This document shows positions 32,365 to 42,756 of a DNA stretch of 64,000 nt, one piece after another. Position 1 is the first letter of the stretch, and each line of letters begins with the position of its first letter. The position numbers and the translations under genes were made by a program. The stretch covers positions 186,001 through 250,000 of the forward strand of contig JAPFBL010000120.1 in assembly GCA_026182355.1 (NCBI GenBank), written 5' to 3'. The stretch comes from Hermatobates lingyangjiaoensis. Taxonomy: Eukaryota > Arthropoda > Insecta > Hemiptera > Hermatobatidae. The notes under the pieces were generated by a model. That model searched no databases. It saw nothing but the letters and a program-made list of their open reading frames with translations, and had not been told where the DNA came from.

Positions 32365-32490
32365 AAACACATAGAAACCAAAGTTCCCTTCTACTCTCTT
32401 CCTGACGACGAACTTTAGTTCGAAATATCGATCCAGTAAGTTTTCTCGTTTCTTTTATGTGTTGTCTTTTTCATTTATTTATCTGTCCGG
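32360..32490 (+). mobile_element. Single family F PLE terminus with hammerhead
   Basis: Hammerhead at 32,400-32,432: CTGACGA (32,402-32,408), extra C, stem II GAAC/GTTC with TTTA loop, GAAA (32,422-32,425), helix III ATAT, C17 at 32,429; stem I only 2 bp. Followed by 'atgtgttgtctttttcat', as in the 44.5-kb foldback. Its end abuts the PLE ORF fragment at 32,475. Confidence 0.65.
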
Positions 32491-32639
32491 TAGGTAGGCA
32501 GCAAATCTTCTTTTAAACAAGTTGAATTGAAATATGCAGCAGCCTCTGCATTTACAACTTTTTTACTGAAAGTCTCTAATTTTCTGATTATTTTTCTTTC
32601 ATTTTGGGGTAAATCCCAAATTAATTTTGCCAGAGACAT
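32475..32639 (-). pseudogene. PLE ORF N-terminal fragment, 54 codons
   Basis: MSLAKLIWDLPQNERKIIRK, then 'LETFSKKVVNAEAAAYFN', then 'STCLKEDLLPTY' and 'RTDK' stop. The stop arises only because the fragment runs into the neighbouring family F sequence. This is the best-preserved start of the AEAA lineage. It lies 80 bp downstream of a hammerhead-like motif on the same strand. The true polyprotein would continue to RT, missing here. Confidence 0.65.
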
Positions 32640-32711
32640 TTGAACTCTACCAGTTGGGTTAACATATCATAACAAGTTAAACGAATAAGCAACCAATATA
32701 GATTTACTTAC

Positions 32712-32745
32712 ATGCTTTCCACTGTATAGTAGTCATCGTCAGGTA
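32712..32745 (-). ncRNA. Hammerhead-like motif upstream of the PLE ORF start
   Basis: Minus strand CTGACGA (32,742-32,736), extra U, stem II ACU/AGU with a G-G closing mismatch, GAAA (32,719-32,716), helix III decayed (AGCAT). Probably inactive. Confidence 0.45.
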
Positions 32746-32752
32746 TGACTAT

Positions 32753-32755
<3 letters not shown>

Positions 32756-32808
<53 letters not shown>

Positions 32809-32845
32809 TTTATATATGTATATATATATATATATATCTACTTAA
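32756..32845. repeat. (TA)n microsatellite
   Basis: About 40 TA units with one ttttatatatgta interruption, lying between two PLE fragments. Confidence 0.9.
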
Positions 32846-33060
32846 AATAAACTGTGATACATAGACAGGAACATAAAAAAGACTCACTACTCAATATTTC
32901 GACCGTAATGGGGGTCGTCCTCAGGAGAAGAAATAAATTGACGGAGGGACGCCATTTCGGTCGAAATATTGAAAAGTAACTGTTTATTATGTTTCTGTCT
33001 ATGTGTCACAGTTTATTTGTTTATTTTAAGTGTAATCTGTCCTGCCGGACCGTTTTTTGT
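32845..33060. mobile_element. PLE foldback, family G
   Basis: Arms about 32,845-32,930 and 32,945-33,030. The right arm extends ~40 nt further ('aatctgtcctgccggaccg') before TA-rich sequence. The minus-strand hammerhead in the left arm is intact; the right arm has lost the CTGA side. Confidence 0.75.
32890..32927 (-). ncRNA. Hammerhead ribozyme, family G
   Basis: CTGAGGA (32,924-32,918), extra C, stem II GACC/GGTC, GAAA (32,900-32,897), helix III ATAT, position 17 = U32893, stem I CTC/GAG (32,927-32,925 with 32,892-32,890). All core residues are present. Confidence 0.72.
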
Positions 33061-33094
33061 TCATCATGGTATATATATATATGTTACTAGCCGT

Positions 33095-33190
33095 TCCGTA
33101 TACAATGTGCTTGGTCTCCCTTTCTCTTTTCTCCTGAAGACGCATTGCCCGAAAATTTGAGTTTGCAAGTATGTTTCTTTACATTGTATG
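33095..33190 (+). mobile_element. Single family B-like PLE terminus
   Basis: 'gcttggtctccctttctc', CTGAAGA, GAAAATTTGAG; stem I CTC/GAG is kept but stem II is decayed (GCATTGCCC). Confidence 0.6.
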
Positions 33191-33229
33191 CTACCTATTT
33201 TCAATTTTGAACTGTTATATATATATCTA

Positions 33230-33425
33230 TAAAGCTTTTATATAACCCCGTGAAACATCAATCAATGATCAAACCACAATACGAAATAGGAAAACATGAC
33301 GAAGATCTTTCAACCGTAACAAGCGGTCTTCGTCATAGTCAAACCCCAACTCTGATGAAGACCACTTGTTACGGTTGAAAGATCTTAGTCTTGTTTTCCC
33401 ATTTCATATTGTGGTTTGATCATAT
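33230..33425. mobile_element. PLE foldback, family A, decayed
   Basis: Arms about 33,256-33,350 and 33,352-33,422, with the left arm alone extended ('ccccgtgaaacatcaatc'). The right arm reads CTGATGA, then 'agaccacttgttacggtt' and GAAAGATCTT. Confidence 0.75.
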
Positions 33426-33437
33426 ATATATATATAT

Positions 33438-33760
33438 AGTTCAATATAGACAAGCAAACATAGAGAAATCAAAAGAACACACTTACAGTCTCTAATTTTC
33501 GGTTTGAACCGTCTTCAGGAGAGATAAGAGAGGGAAACCAAGCGCACTGGGTCAGAGACGGTTGGAGACCGTTCAGAGAGGGTCTCCAACCGTCTCTGAA
33601 CCAGTGCGCTTGGTTTCCCTCTCTTATCTCTCCTGAGTACGGTTCAAACCAAAAATTAGAGACTGTAAGTGTGTTCTTTTGATTTCTCTATGTTTCCTTG
33701 TCTATATTGAACTATATTTGTCCGTTTTGGATCGTATTTCCAACGATAAAGTGTATATAT
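33438..33760. mobile_element. PLE foldback, family B
   Basis: Arms 33,438-33,570 and 33,580-33,712, nearly perfect. The right arm alone continues ('tgtccgttttggatcgtatt') to 33,755 before (TA)n. The left arm carries an intact minus-strand hammerhead; the right copy has CTGAGTA and ACCAAAAA. Confidence 0.85.
33488..33523 (-). ncRNA. Hammerhead ribozyme, family B
   Basis: CTGAAGA (33,518-33,512), extra C, stem II GGTT/AACC, GAAA (33,500-33,497), helix III AATT, position 17 = A33493, stem I TCTC/GAGA (33,522-33,519 with 33,492-33,489). Complete core. Confidence 0.72.
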
Positions 33761-34085
33761 ATATATATATATATAACAATTAAAAGAAACGGTCCAGCGG
33801 ACTTTTTTACAATAAAATAAAAAAACGAAGGAAACACACAGAAAGACACAGACATAACTCACATCGATATTTCGACAATCGTGTCATCAGGAGGTGCGAA
33901 GAGCGAAGAGCGAAGAGTCCCGCAGGAAGACAGGGCGGTACTGAACTCGGAAACCGCAGCCAGTACCCCACCACTTACCACCAAGCGGGGGAAGGGAGGG
34001 AAGGAAATGAAGAACCAAATTAAGACGTAAAAGGAACGAGTAAAAATTATAACTATAAAAAATTATAAAAAAAAAACAAAAAAAA

Positions 34086-34826
34086 CATCACCTTAACCTC
34101 TTAAAGGACAAATTTTCTGAACGAGGCTATCCTCGCTCCTTCATTGATAGTCGTGTTTTACCGGCTGACATCTGCCACCAACCCAGACCCAAGAGGGATA
34201 GAAGTAACACTTCCTTCTTCCTGACAACCTACTTCCCTGGCGCTTATAAGCTTCGTGCTGTTATTAAGGAGTCTTTTCCGATTCTGTCTACTTCTACTTC
34301 TACTTCTTCCATCTTTAATCACCCCCCTTCTATTTCCTACCGTAAACCTGCCAATCTAAAAAGCATTTTCTCTCATATTTCCCCTCAGCCTTCCAATCCT
34401 GTTCCTGGAATGAAACAATGTGGACGCCGTGGCTGTCAAACTTGCCTGATTGTAAATCCTAATCCTTCCTTCGATTCCCCTCTCCACCATAGTTCCTACC
34501 CGGTTCAGGTCAATTCCTCCTGTACCTCGAGCAACTGTGTTTACCGACTGGATTGCACTCAGTGTGACTCCTTTTACGTTGGCTTAACTTCTAATAAGTT
34601 GAGCCTTCGTATGAATGGTCATAGGGCTTCAGTCGGTCAACGCAGTAACTATCCTGTAGCCATCCATGCGAACTCGCATGGACTCAGTTTCAATGACTGT
34701 TTCAGGGTTCAGATCCTGAAACAGATCCCCGAATCCAACAATAAAGTTACCCTAAGAGCTTCAGAGGAGGCATACATATGCTTACTTGATGCTCGCTCTT
34801 CCCCCGGACTCAACCTCAACCGATAA
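34086..34826 (+). pseudogene. PLE RT thumb end and GIY-YIG endonuclease
   Basis: Open for 246 codons from the 5' truncation. It starts 'HHLNLLKDKFSERGYPRSFI' and 'DSRVLPADICHQPRPKR', the RT C-terminal region, then 'FFLTTYFPGAYKLRAVI'. A Cys-rich linker (CGRRGCQTC) precedes 'SNCVYRLDCTQCDSFYVGLT' (GIY-YIG with VYR and YVG), and 'SLRMNGHRASVGQRSNYPVA' and 'ITLRASEEAYICLLDARS'-type end. The internal ATG at 34,410 is not the true start. The catalytic RT part is absent. The same lineage is at 61.2 kb. Confidence 0.82.
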
Positions 34827-35136
34827 TTTATTTATGATTTATTTATTTATTTATTATTTTTCATTTATTTATTTATTTATTATTTTTTATTTATTTATTT
34901 ATTATTTTTTATTTTACTTTTTATTTATTATTTTTATTAATTTTAATTTGATTTATCTACTTTTTTATAATTTTTTATAGTTATAATTTTTACTCGTTCC
35001 TTTTACGTCTTAATTTGGCTCTTCATTTCCTTCCCTCCCTTCCCCCGCTTGGTGGTAAGTGGTGGGGTACTGGCTGCGGTTTCCGAGTTCAGTACCGCCC
35101 TGTCTTCCTGCGGGACTCTTCGCTCTTCGCTCTTCG

Positions 35137-35174
35137 CACCTCCTGATGACGACGATTGTCGAAATATCGATGTG
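35137..35174 (+). ncRNA. Hammerhead ribozyme, family C
   Basis: CTGATGA (35,143-35,149), extra C, stem II GAC/GTC with GATT loop, GAAA (35,161-35,164), helix III ATAT, position 17 = C35168. Stem I CACCTC with GATGTG forms five pairs around one C-U mismatch. The left-arm partner (minus, 33,867-33,900) has lost bases in stem II. Confidence 0.75.
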
Positions 35175-35239
35175 AGTTATGTCTGTGTCTTTCTGTGTGT
35201 TTCCTTCGTTTTTTATTTTATATATATATATATATATCA

Positions 35240-35412
35240 GAGTCTCCAACCGTCTCTGATCCAGTGCGCTTGGTTTCCCTCTCTTATCTCTCCTGAAGAC
35301 GGTTCAAACCGAAAATTAGAGACTGTAAGTGTGTTCTTCTGATTTCTCAATGTTTCTTTGTTTATATTGAACTATATTTGTCCGTTTTGGATCGTATTTC
35401 CAACGAAAAAAA
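35240..35412 (+). mobile_element. Single family B PLE terminus
   Basis: One arm only, from 'agtctccaaccgtctctg' to 'ttggatcgtatttccaacg' before (TA)n. Contains an intact hammerhead. Confidence 0.8.
35288..35323 (+). ncRNA. Hammerhead ribozyme, family B
   Basis: CTGAAGA (35,293-35,299), extra C, stem II GGTT/AACC, GAAA (35,311-35,314), helix III AATT, position 17 = A35318, stem I TCTC/GAGA (35,289-35,292 with 35,319-35,322). The cleanest family B copy. Confidence 0.75.
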
Positions 35413-35414
35413 AG

Positions 35415-35447
<33 letters not shown>

Positions 35448-35470
35448 GTATATATATATATGTATATATA
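35415..35470. repeat. TA-rich tract with tatatg units
   Basis: TA runs with three tatatatatg repeats, between two PLE ends. Confidence 0.85.
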
Positions 35471-35670
35471 TTAAGAGCATCAGAGTGAATTATTAAAAAT
35501 TGGATAATATATATGAATGTTGAATTGTTTTACTGAGGAACTACTTCTGCCCGATGACGACGAATGTCGAAATATCGCTGTCAGTATTTTTTGTGTGTGT
35601 TTTTATTTGTTTTTCACAGCGACATTTCGACATTCGTCGTCATCGGGCAGAAGTAGTTCCTTTGAGTAGC
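35471..35670. mobile_element. Foldback family L next to a family E fragment
   Basis: 35,471-35,535 repeats the family E arm at 35,898-35,960 ('gagtgaattatt', 'ttgaattgtt'). 35,536-35,582 and 35,614-35,662 are inverted arms with 'CCGATGACGACGAATGTC' and GAAATATCGC, a hammerhead with U4 changed to C in both arms. Confidence 0.7.
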
Positions 35671-35769
35671 TGAAGCTAACTGAGCAGCACCTTCGCAGAC
35701 TTCTTTCATCACACTTCTGACGACAGTCAAAAAAAAATATGACATGGCGAATGTCATAAGTCTGGTACA

Positions 35770-36365
35770 GGGGGGATTTCAAAAATTATGTCCCCACACA
35801 AAAAAAAAAATTGAATATGAAAACTGATGATGCTCTTCACTCAGTGTTCTTCTTCAGGTTTACAACAAAAAAAATGTACATATCTCTGAGCTTTAAGAGC
35901 ACCAGAGTGAATTATTGGAAACTGAATAATATATATGAATGTTGAATTGTTCTATTGAGGTTCTAACAAAGGAAATAGTATGAAAAATGACTTCATTAAT
36001 CCTGAACCTTAATAAAACGTTTTATTAAACTGAAAATTGGTTCACGTTTCAGTATGTTGTCATGTTTTATAAAGGTTCAGGATTAATTACAGTTTTTTCA
36101 CACTGATTCCATTGTAAAAACCTCAATAGTGCAATTCAGCGTTCACATATTCTATTCAATAGTAATTAATTCACTCTGATATGTTTAAAGCTCACAGATA
36201 TGTATATATATATTTTTTTTTTATATAAACCTGAGGAAGAAAACTAAGTGTTCGAAATGCGTAGTTAGTTTTCAAATTCAACTTTTTTTTGGAGTGGGGA
36301 CATCATTTTTGAATTCCCCCTAATATGAGTAAATACCACACTATAACAGATAGCAGAAGTAATGA
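35770..36365. mobile_element. PLE foldback, family E, about 550 bp
   Basis: Arms about 35,772-36,000 and 36,050-36,330 with a TA-rich stretch in the right arm. The right arm alone extends ('atgagtaaataccacac'). Hammerhead in the right arm: CTGAGGA, a stem II with GTGTTC, GAAAT; decayed. Confidence 0.75.
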
Positions 36366-36460
36366 ACTATAAGACTGAGTTGAGATTCGACTCTGACGAA
36401 GACAAATTGTTACAGTTTAAAGATCTTAGTCTTTTTTCTAATATCTTATTTTGGTTTGGA
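36366..36460 (+). mobile_element. Single decayed family A terminus
   Basis: 'gactctgacgaagacaaatt', then 'aaagatcttagtc'; GAAA is TAAA and stem II is weakened. Confidence 0.6.
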
Positions 36461-37960
36461 CGTTCAATTATTATTACAGATGATCTTTCCATATTTAAAT
36501 ATTTTTCATCCGCATTTTGTGTAAATCTTCAGAAATTATTCTCCTTCTTGTGATCTACAAGATAAAATGAACAAGAAACGATTAATGAAATCTTCAGTAA
36601 TCATTTAAGAAGCGCATTTAAACAACAATGAATGGTGTTCTATTTAATAGTGCATGGGAAAGAATAACTGTTTCCAAATTATATATAAAATGATTTCACA
36701 TTAAACACTGAAATGAAAATCTGAAGGCTCGAAAAATCTATGATAAAGAATTTCTACGAAAAAAAATGTAATTCATTACTTCATGAATATATTGTTCAGT
36801 CATACAGACAATTTCAAGTCTTATTTAATAGAAATAAGCAATTATATTGTTTAATGAATGAAAAATAAATTAATTTTCACAAATTGCAATTGAATATTTC
36901 AATTTTAATTAAATTTGATTTAATTAAAACTGCAAAACTGTAATTTTAATAGTACTTCATATTTATTTAAATAATATTTAACATTACTGAAGTATATAGT
37001 ACAGGACAGAAAAGATTATGGAATCAGTAAACATATAAAATAAATAAAAAATGTGATTTTAATTTAATATTGTTTCGTACAGATGTTAAATAATTGTAGG
37101 ATTTTTAAAGAAATTGTTTATTTTGAAATATTATATTGATTTTTTGTGTGACTGGTTGTGTTGAATATATTTCTATCATGCTTATTACTAGTACAAAGAT
37201 CCGCTAGAGGTCGCTAGCTTTTATAACGGCTATCCCATGCCACATGTTTAAACAACAGCGTGTTATAAACCTTATTAGATATATAAAAGAACAACATTTA
37301 TAAAAGAACAAACCAACGTTCTTTCTGTTAAAACAAAATTGATATTTTTGGTAAAAAAGATAATTATTTTAAAAATTCTTTTATTGTTGCAAATGTAATG
37401 AGAAACCTTCTTGTTATCATCAAATAAGTTAGCAGAATTCCCCAAAAAAAAAATCTATACTTTAATGTGGTCAAAAAGAACCAATAGTAATTTAAGAAAA
37501 AAGCATAATTTATATTTCAAAATATATAGCTTCATTTTGAAGATTGAATTTGCATTAAAAAATCAAGTCACATTTTTAATGTGTACTATTTTTTTTACCT
37601 ATTTTAATATAAAGAAATTTTAAGGACCATATTCTTCGGTGAAAATTAATTATAATTCAGTAAATTAGTGTCCTGAGAAACTAGTCCAGCGTTGATTTTA
37701 ACACAAGGACTGGGAACAAACATGGAATGTTTGACATTCATTCTTAATGTTGTTTGAAATGAAATAATATTTTCTAAATTGTTTTTGCTGGTAAATCATT
37801 GAAATAAGTTATTCATCAGATATATAATATAGCTTTTTGATTAAATGTTACGTTAAATTATAGAAAAATGTTATTAACTCACATTAATCAATGAGAAGTT
37901 ATATAATCATTTATTAGATATTTATAAGCATGATTAAAGCAAGAGAATGAAACATTAAGC
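36461..37960. other. AT-rich DNA, nothing recognised
   Basis: A 1.5-kb stretch of unique-looking AT-rich DNA. The 70-codon frame at 37,411-37,623 is lysine/phenylalanine-rich and has no domain. Confidence 0.5.
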
Positions 37961-37964
37961 CTCT

Positions 37965-38150
37965 ATACAAATGATTATCTAACGTTTCGAACACCGAATG
38001 TTCATTCTCAGTCTCATCACCTATCTGACGCAGAAGTAACCTAAGGATGAAGTGTAAGTGTTCAACTCAGCAAGCTGATGGACCTGAGGATGAAACTAAC
38101 AGTTCGAAACGTGCCAACTGTTAAAATTTTTGTTGTGGAGACATAATGTT
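37965..38150. mobile_element. PLE foldback, family I
   Basis: Left (minus, 37,980-38,020): CTGAGAA, extra U, stem II GAACA/TGTTC, GAAACGTTAG. Right (plus, 38,073-38,115): CTGAGGA, stem II with bulge, GAAACGTG. In the right copy position 17 would be G, which hammerheads do not tolerate. Confidence 0.6.
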
Positions 38151-38439
38151 TTTTCCCCTTATTAGGAAACATTAAAATACTCGTACAACTTTGTAAAACT
38201 AAAAATAGAGCTATAGTAAATGCAATAACGTATTTACTTCTTGTTTTAAAGGGATAAAGCAACAAAAAAAGATTTCACATTTAAGAACAAAAAATTTAAT
38301 TCTATAACCAACTTAAAAATTCAAAAAAGAAATATTAAAGATTATTCTCAATTTCTTTTACAATTAAAATTTTATAAGACAATATTTGCCTAAAATTTCA
38401 TTTTTATCAATCCACTTTACTATGCATAAATAAATAAAA

Positions 38440-38542
38440 TATAGTGATCATGAAAAATTTGAACTCCAGATGTTGACGGATTTATATGTTTTGACGTCCC
38501 CAATGTCCTTTTATGTCGTTTTTTCGCTTTTATTTGTGGTGT

Positions 38543-38591
<49 letters not shown>

Positions 38592-38720
38592 TGCATACAA
38601 AAGATTATGCAAAACGCTACGGTCCACACTCTTTGATGGGTGAAATTAATATTGTACAGAATAATGGGCATCACAGTGTAGATGTGCCTTAATGTTTCTA
38701 GGCAGTTATGCCGGATGATA
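38440..38720. repeat. Dispersed repeat R3 with (GT)n
   Basis: 'atagtgatcatgaaaaattt', 'tttgacgtcccc', a GT run (38,539-38,594), then 'acgctacggtccacactctt'. Recurs at 41,465-41,640 and, more diverged, 58,995-59,330. No coding remnant. Confidence 0.65.
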
Positions 38721-39315
38721 AAGTCTTATTTTTCGCCATAAATGTTTTTAGACATTTTTTTTTCTCAAAAAATACTAACTGCAGAGTCTTGAAATTCTTG
38801 GGATTATGACGAAAAACGACAAAATCAATAAGTGAAAAAAATCCTCAGATTTTTAAAACAACTGGATATATATTTTTTTAATAAAATATAAAAGTTTTCA
38901 CTTATGATTCAGTCTGAAAGCTTCTAAGGAGGATACAAGACATACCGTTTAATGACTTAAATGAAATTAATTTATCATCAGGAGAACAAATCTGCTTTAC
39001 TAGCATAGAGCAACTAATCACACAGCGCGGATAAGCATGTGATTATAGTGTTGCCAACTTACAAAAAAATAACTAAAACTACTACAAAATAAAATACCTA
39101 AAAAATAGCAATAATATGAAGTAATAAATAAAAAAATTAATATTATAATAAATAATTAATGAACTAGGTCCGAAAAGAAAAACCAAAACAGCGGAAAAAA
39201 GAAAAGGAGAACGAAAATGAACGGTATAAACGGCGACCAGGATTTGTTAATGCCTTAGGGAGAAATATGTGTGCTTCCTTCTGAAGCTCTGAAAGTAACA
39301 AGCTAGTTAATAACA
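38721..39315. other. Unassigned AT-rich DNA
   Basis: Contains 'ttatcatcaggagaacaaat' (38,973), possibly a decayed hammerhead side, without a partner core. Nothing else recognised. Confidence 0.4.
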
Positions 39316-39317
39316 GG

Positions 39318-39503
39318 CATATATATATTTGTATACAGGGGTGCTGACCTTCTTTCTAACATATCTCATTAAATTGTTTGCCGATGTTTTATATTTTACA
39401 CTCTTTACTCTCTTCCCTGCCAATGTAAGTCTTAAATTAGAAGATTGGAAAAGGTATCTAGAAAATACGAAAAAATAAAAATCAGCAGACAATTTAATGA
39501 AAG

Positions 39504-39510
<7 letters not shown>
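39318..39510. mobile_element. PLE N-terminal foldback
   Basis: The minus arm encodes 'IGKQFNEIC', a stop, then 'KEG' and ends near 'tatacaggggtgctgac'. The plus arm encodes 'RLEKVSRKYEKIKISRQFNE' and stops at (TA)n. The minus arm therefore runs about 15 codons further, as in the units at 3.3, 3.6 and 43 kb. Confidence 0.6.
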
Positions 39511-39534
<24 letters not shown>

Positions 39535-39539
<5 letters not shown>

Positions 39540-39615
39540 AAGATTTCACATAAACACGTGAAAGCAAGATCTTAGTCTTGCTTTCCCATTTTCTTATTGT
39601 GGTTTGATCATTGAT

Positions 39616-39640
<25 letters not shown>
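39535..39640. mobile_element. Family A minimal foldback and (TA)n
   Basis: 'aaagatttcacataaacacg', then 'gatcttagtcttg' and 'ttattgtggtttgatcattg'. The ribozyme cores are deleted. Followed by a TA run (39,619-39,652). Confidence 0.65.
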
Positions 39641-39644
<4 letters not shown>

Positions 39645-39658
<14 letters not shown>

Positions 39659-39862
39659 AATTCAAAACGAAGGAAACACACAGAAAGACACAGACATAAC
39701 TCACATCGATATTTCGACCATCGTCGTCATCAATATGTGAGTCGTGTCGTGAGTCCTGTGTCGTCGAAATATCGATGTGAGTTATGTCTGTGTCTTTCTG
39801 TGTGTTTCCTTCGTTTTGAATTTATTTTATTTAAAAAAGTCCGCTAGACCGTTTCTTTTAAT
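39645..39862. mobile_element. PLE foldback, family C
   Basis: Arms about 39,652-39,740 and 39,752-39,840. The right arm alone extends ('aaaaaagtccgctagaccg') to 39,862 before TA-rich DNA. The plus arm keeps GTC, GAAATATC and the 3' stem I; the CTGATGA side is lost in the centre. Confidence 0.75.
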
Positions 39863-39877
39863 TGTATATATATATCC

Positions 39878-39911
<34 letters not shown>

Positions 39912-39976
39912 AATATAATTATATATATCCATATATCCAATATAATATAATATCCAATACAATTAGATATATATCC

Positions 39977-40035
<59 letters not shown>

Positions 40036-40042
40036 ATATCAT
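39863..40042. repeat. TA-rich simple sequence
   Basis: TA runs broken by 'atccaat' and 'ccaatataat' words. Confidence 0.9.
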
Positions 40043-40115
40043 CCATAGTGAGAAAACTTGAAAAATTAACTCGGAAAAGAACAAAAGTTAAAATTGGCAT
40101 AATTTTTAATAAAAA
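40043..40115 (+). pseudogene. PLE ORF N-terminal fragment
   Basis: 'MRKLEKLTRKRTKVKIGIIFN' minus one residue at each quoted end, then (TA)n. It stops at the same place as the short arms elsewhere, and it follows TA-rich DNA directly. Confidence 0.5.
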
Positions 40116-40129
40116 TATATATATATATA

Positions 40130-40225
40130 TATATATCAATGATCAAACCACAATAAGAAATGGGAAAACAAGACTAAGATACTTCAACCGTAACAAGCGG
40201 TTTTCGTCAGAGTACCTAATCAAAC
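40130..40225 (-). mobile_element. Single family A terminus, minus
   Basis: 'atgatcaaaccacaataaga' to 'cggttttcgtcagagt'. The hammerhead has lost one U of helix III (AGTATC). Confidence 0.65.
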
Positions 40226-40554
40226 GTATCTTTCTTTTAAGCAGTTTTTTCAAATCTTCTGGCTAATTTCAATTCTTCTGGATTCAGCTGGTGAATTATG
40301 TTAGCAAAACTCCGGTTGGACATCACTATTTATTTAATTACATTTTACAGTAGATTTTACGACTAAATTAAAGTAAACTTAATATGTTTTGGCTGTTTCC
40401 AACCATCTTTTAAATTAAATTTGTTATCAATCAAAGAAGTATGTAAACATAATAGTAAGATAAATAAAGATTTTCACTAAAAAATGAAAATTTCGCTTCA
40501 GCTAATACTGGATAACATTAAGGTCTGCTCCCAATTTATACTAATATATATATT

Positions 40555-40750
40555 TATATATTGAGGTTTCAGAGTAAACAATAGGGCACACAGTCTCTAA
40601 TTTTCAGTTTCACCGTCATGATGAGAGAAGAGATAAGGCTAACAAGCGCACTTGCGAAGCGACGATTGAAGACCCTTTATCTTGATGATCATGTGTATGT
40701 ATTCACTATAAAATTGGAAATACGATCCAAACTGGACACAATAGCAGTTA
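40555..40750. mobile_element. Decayed family B foldback
   Basis: 'cacagtctctaattttcag' and 'ttggaaatacgatccaaac' mark the family B ribozyme 3' side and outer end. The second arm is mostly lost. Confidence 0.45.
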
Positions 40751-40869
40751 AAACATATATATAAATATTTATAAGACTCGGATGTATATAAGGTAAAACC
40801 AACGTTCATACCTATAGGTGATGCCATGGTTTGAGTCAAGGGGGAAGGAAAGCCCGAAGTGTGACCCAT

Positions 40870-41460
40870 GCTAGTGAAACTAATACCCGTTTAGCTAACT
40901 CCATACGATATCTAAAAGAAAGGAAAACTAGCGTGTGGACTATCATTGCAGTGATTATCATTCATCTGATTGCCTTCATTGTTTAATGAACGAGTCATGA
41001 AGATTAATGCAATGAAACCTTGAGATGACAGTTCATCAGCCATGACGATTTCACTGTTCTATATTGTAACAAGAGGCATGTAATTCACCCTCACCGTACG
41101 TATTTTGTTCTTTTCAGTATGTTATCATGAGTGTATATGAAATAAATGTGCTTATTTACTTTCCTTTATACATTAATACGTATTATCATTCAAATGTTAT
41201 GTATAAAACTCTTTTAACATCAATGTACTGTAGACAACTTTACCATCGGTAATCTAAAGAAACATAACTACAAATTTAATTACTTGGCACTATTGGGCTA
41301 CTTTTTGTTTACAAAAGTTTCTATTAAATTTTACTTCTCTACGATTTCATATTGTCAACGATATTTATAATCGCCTAGTTCAACAAATAATTGTGCTATT
41401 ACATGTTTTTTGAAACTTATTCTGATTTAAGTTATAGTGTTTTTTTTTCTTTACTATAAA
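40870..41460. other. Unassigned DNA
   Basis: No repeat or coding signal recognised. Confidence 0.45.
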
Positions 41461-41464
41461 GTAA

Positions 41465-41640
41465 AGTATAGTGATCGTGAAAAAATTCGATCTCGAAATT
41501 TAGACGGAATTACATGTTTTGAGGTCCCAGAAGTTTTTTCGATGATGTCTATGTGTCTGGGTAGTGGATGAGTATGTATCCAAAGTTTGTGGCCACGCTA
41601 CGAACCAAAATCTTTAATGGATCAAATTATGGATCTTTAC
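41465..41640. repeat. Dispersed repeat R3
   Basis: 'agtatagtgatcgtgaaaaa', 'gacggaattacatgttttga', 'gtggccacgctacgaacc' match the 38.4-kb copy without the GT expansion. Confidence 0.65.
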
Positions 41641-42750
41641 TAACCTCTGTAGTGCTAACAATGTTTATTCCTACATTAGCTAACTTTAAATGGAAACCAT
41701 CTTACCACTCAACCTAGCTTATGGCAAAAATACAAAGGAAAATATGCTATAATCAACTCTCATATAATAAAATAGCACTTCTACTTCTGAAACACTTTGG
41801 ACTATTCTAGACCTCAAACCTACTAATTCAATGTACTAATTTCTAAAAAAAGAAATCATCTTTATTGGCTCCTACCAAAACTATACGCATTAACTTTTAA
41901 ATTAATTTAGATTAGTTGGTTCTTTATAAGAATTAAAAATTTTGTGGATAAGGAAGCAGCTGGTCCAAATCTTGTGATTATAGTTAAAGTAAAATAAAGG
42001 CCGATTTATATAATTCTACATAAACGACTTTTACTTATCTTACTTTCTCAAATTATATTTTTCTTTGCAAAGGAGACCACAATCCAAAAATAGTCTTCTA
42101 AATAATAATTTACTGTAGAAAATTCAAACCAACGCCAATAGCAAAGTCATTGAAGATTAAATTTACTCAGCAAATAAAAAAATATTGACACATAGCATTT
42201 ATTGTACTGGTAACACAAATAATGAGAGAGAAACAAGGAATCAATAATAAACTTTGCCATAACAAAGAAAATATAATTTTATAATAAGGTACGTATTTTA
42301 GTTCTTTTCTTTAGTAAAGAATAGATGTTACTCTCAGTCAAATACCTCTGATGACGTCACCCTTTGTTAAAAAAAACTTTTATAAGTTAAGGAAGAATGA
42401 GTTTTTTTTTTAAATTGTAATAATATTAGATAACTTTTTTATAAATGCAATAATTTAATTAATAATAATAATAATAATAATGCTGTCATGTACAGGTGAT
42501 GTAGAGTCAAAAACTAACTTGTGACAGTTGTGAAATGCTGACTTATGCCACTTCCAGCTCTAGTGTTACACAGGATATGTGCAGTGAGCTTATCATAACT
42601 AAATAATTAATTAAAACTTTAACGTTGCGCATGCGCTTACTTTAAACTGTATGAAATGTAACTGCTTGATGTTTTGTACTAAATAAATGTAGCATGTTAA
42701 CTTTTTGTTTAGAATAACTTGAATTAAATGTAATTTACAAAAGTAAATAT
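41641..42750. other. Unassigned AT-rich DNA with (AAT)n
   Basis: An AAT run lies at 42,460-42,482. No elements or coding segments recognised. Confidence 0.45.
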
Positions 42751-42756
42751 GTATAT

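Larger units (their letters stand above)
33775..35218 (+). mobile_element. PLE with inverted pLTRs, family C
   Basis: Left arm 33,775-34,075 and right arm 34,975-35,218 are inverted copies of one pLTR; the left arm is longer at its outer end ('aaagaaacggtccagcgg'). Between them is a 5'-truncated ORF (34,086-34,826) and an AT-rich 3' UTR of ttattta repeats. This gives the sense orientation: long arm 5', short arm 3'. (TA)n on both sides. Confidence 0.85.

Noticed and set aside
38539..38594. Telomere-like or regulatory GT array
   Set aside because: Plain (GT)n microsatellite inside repeat R3, with no telomeric unit.
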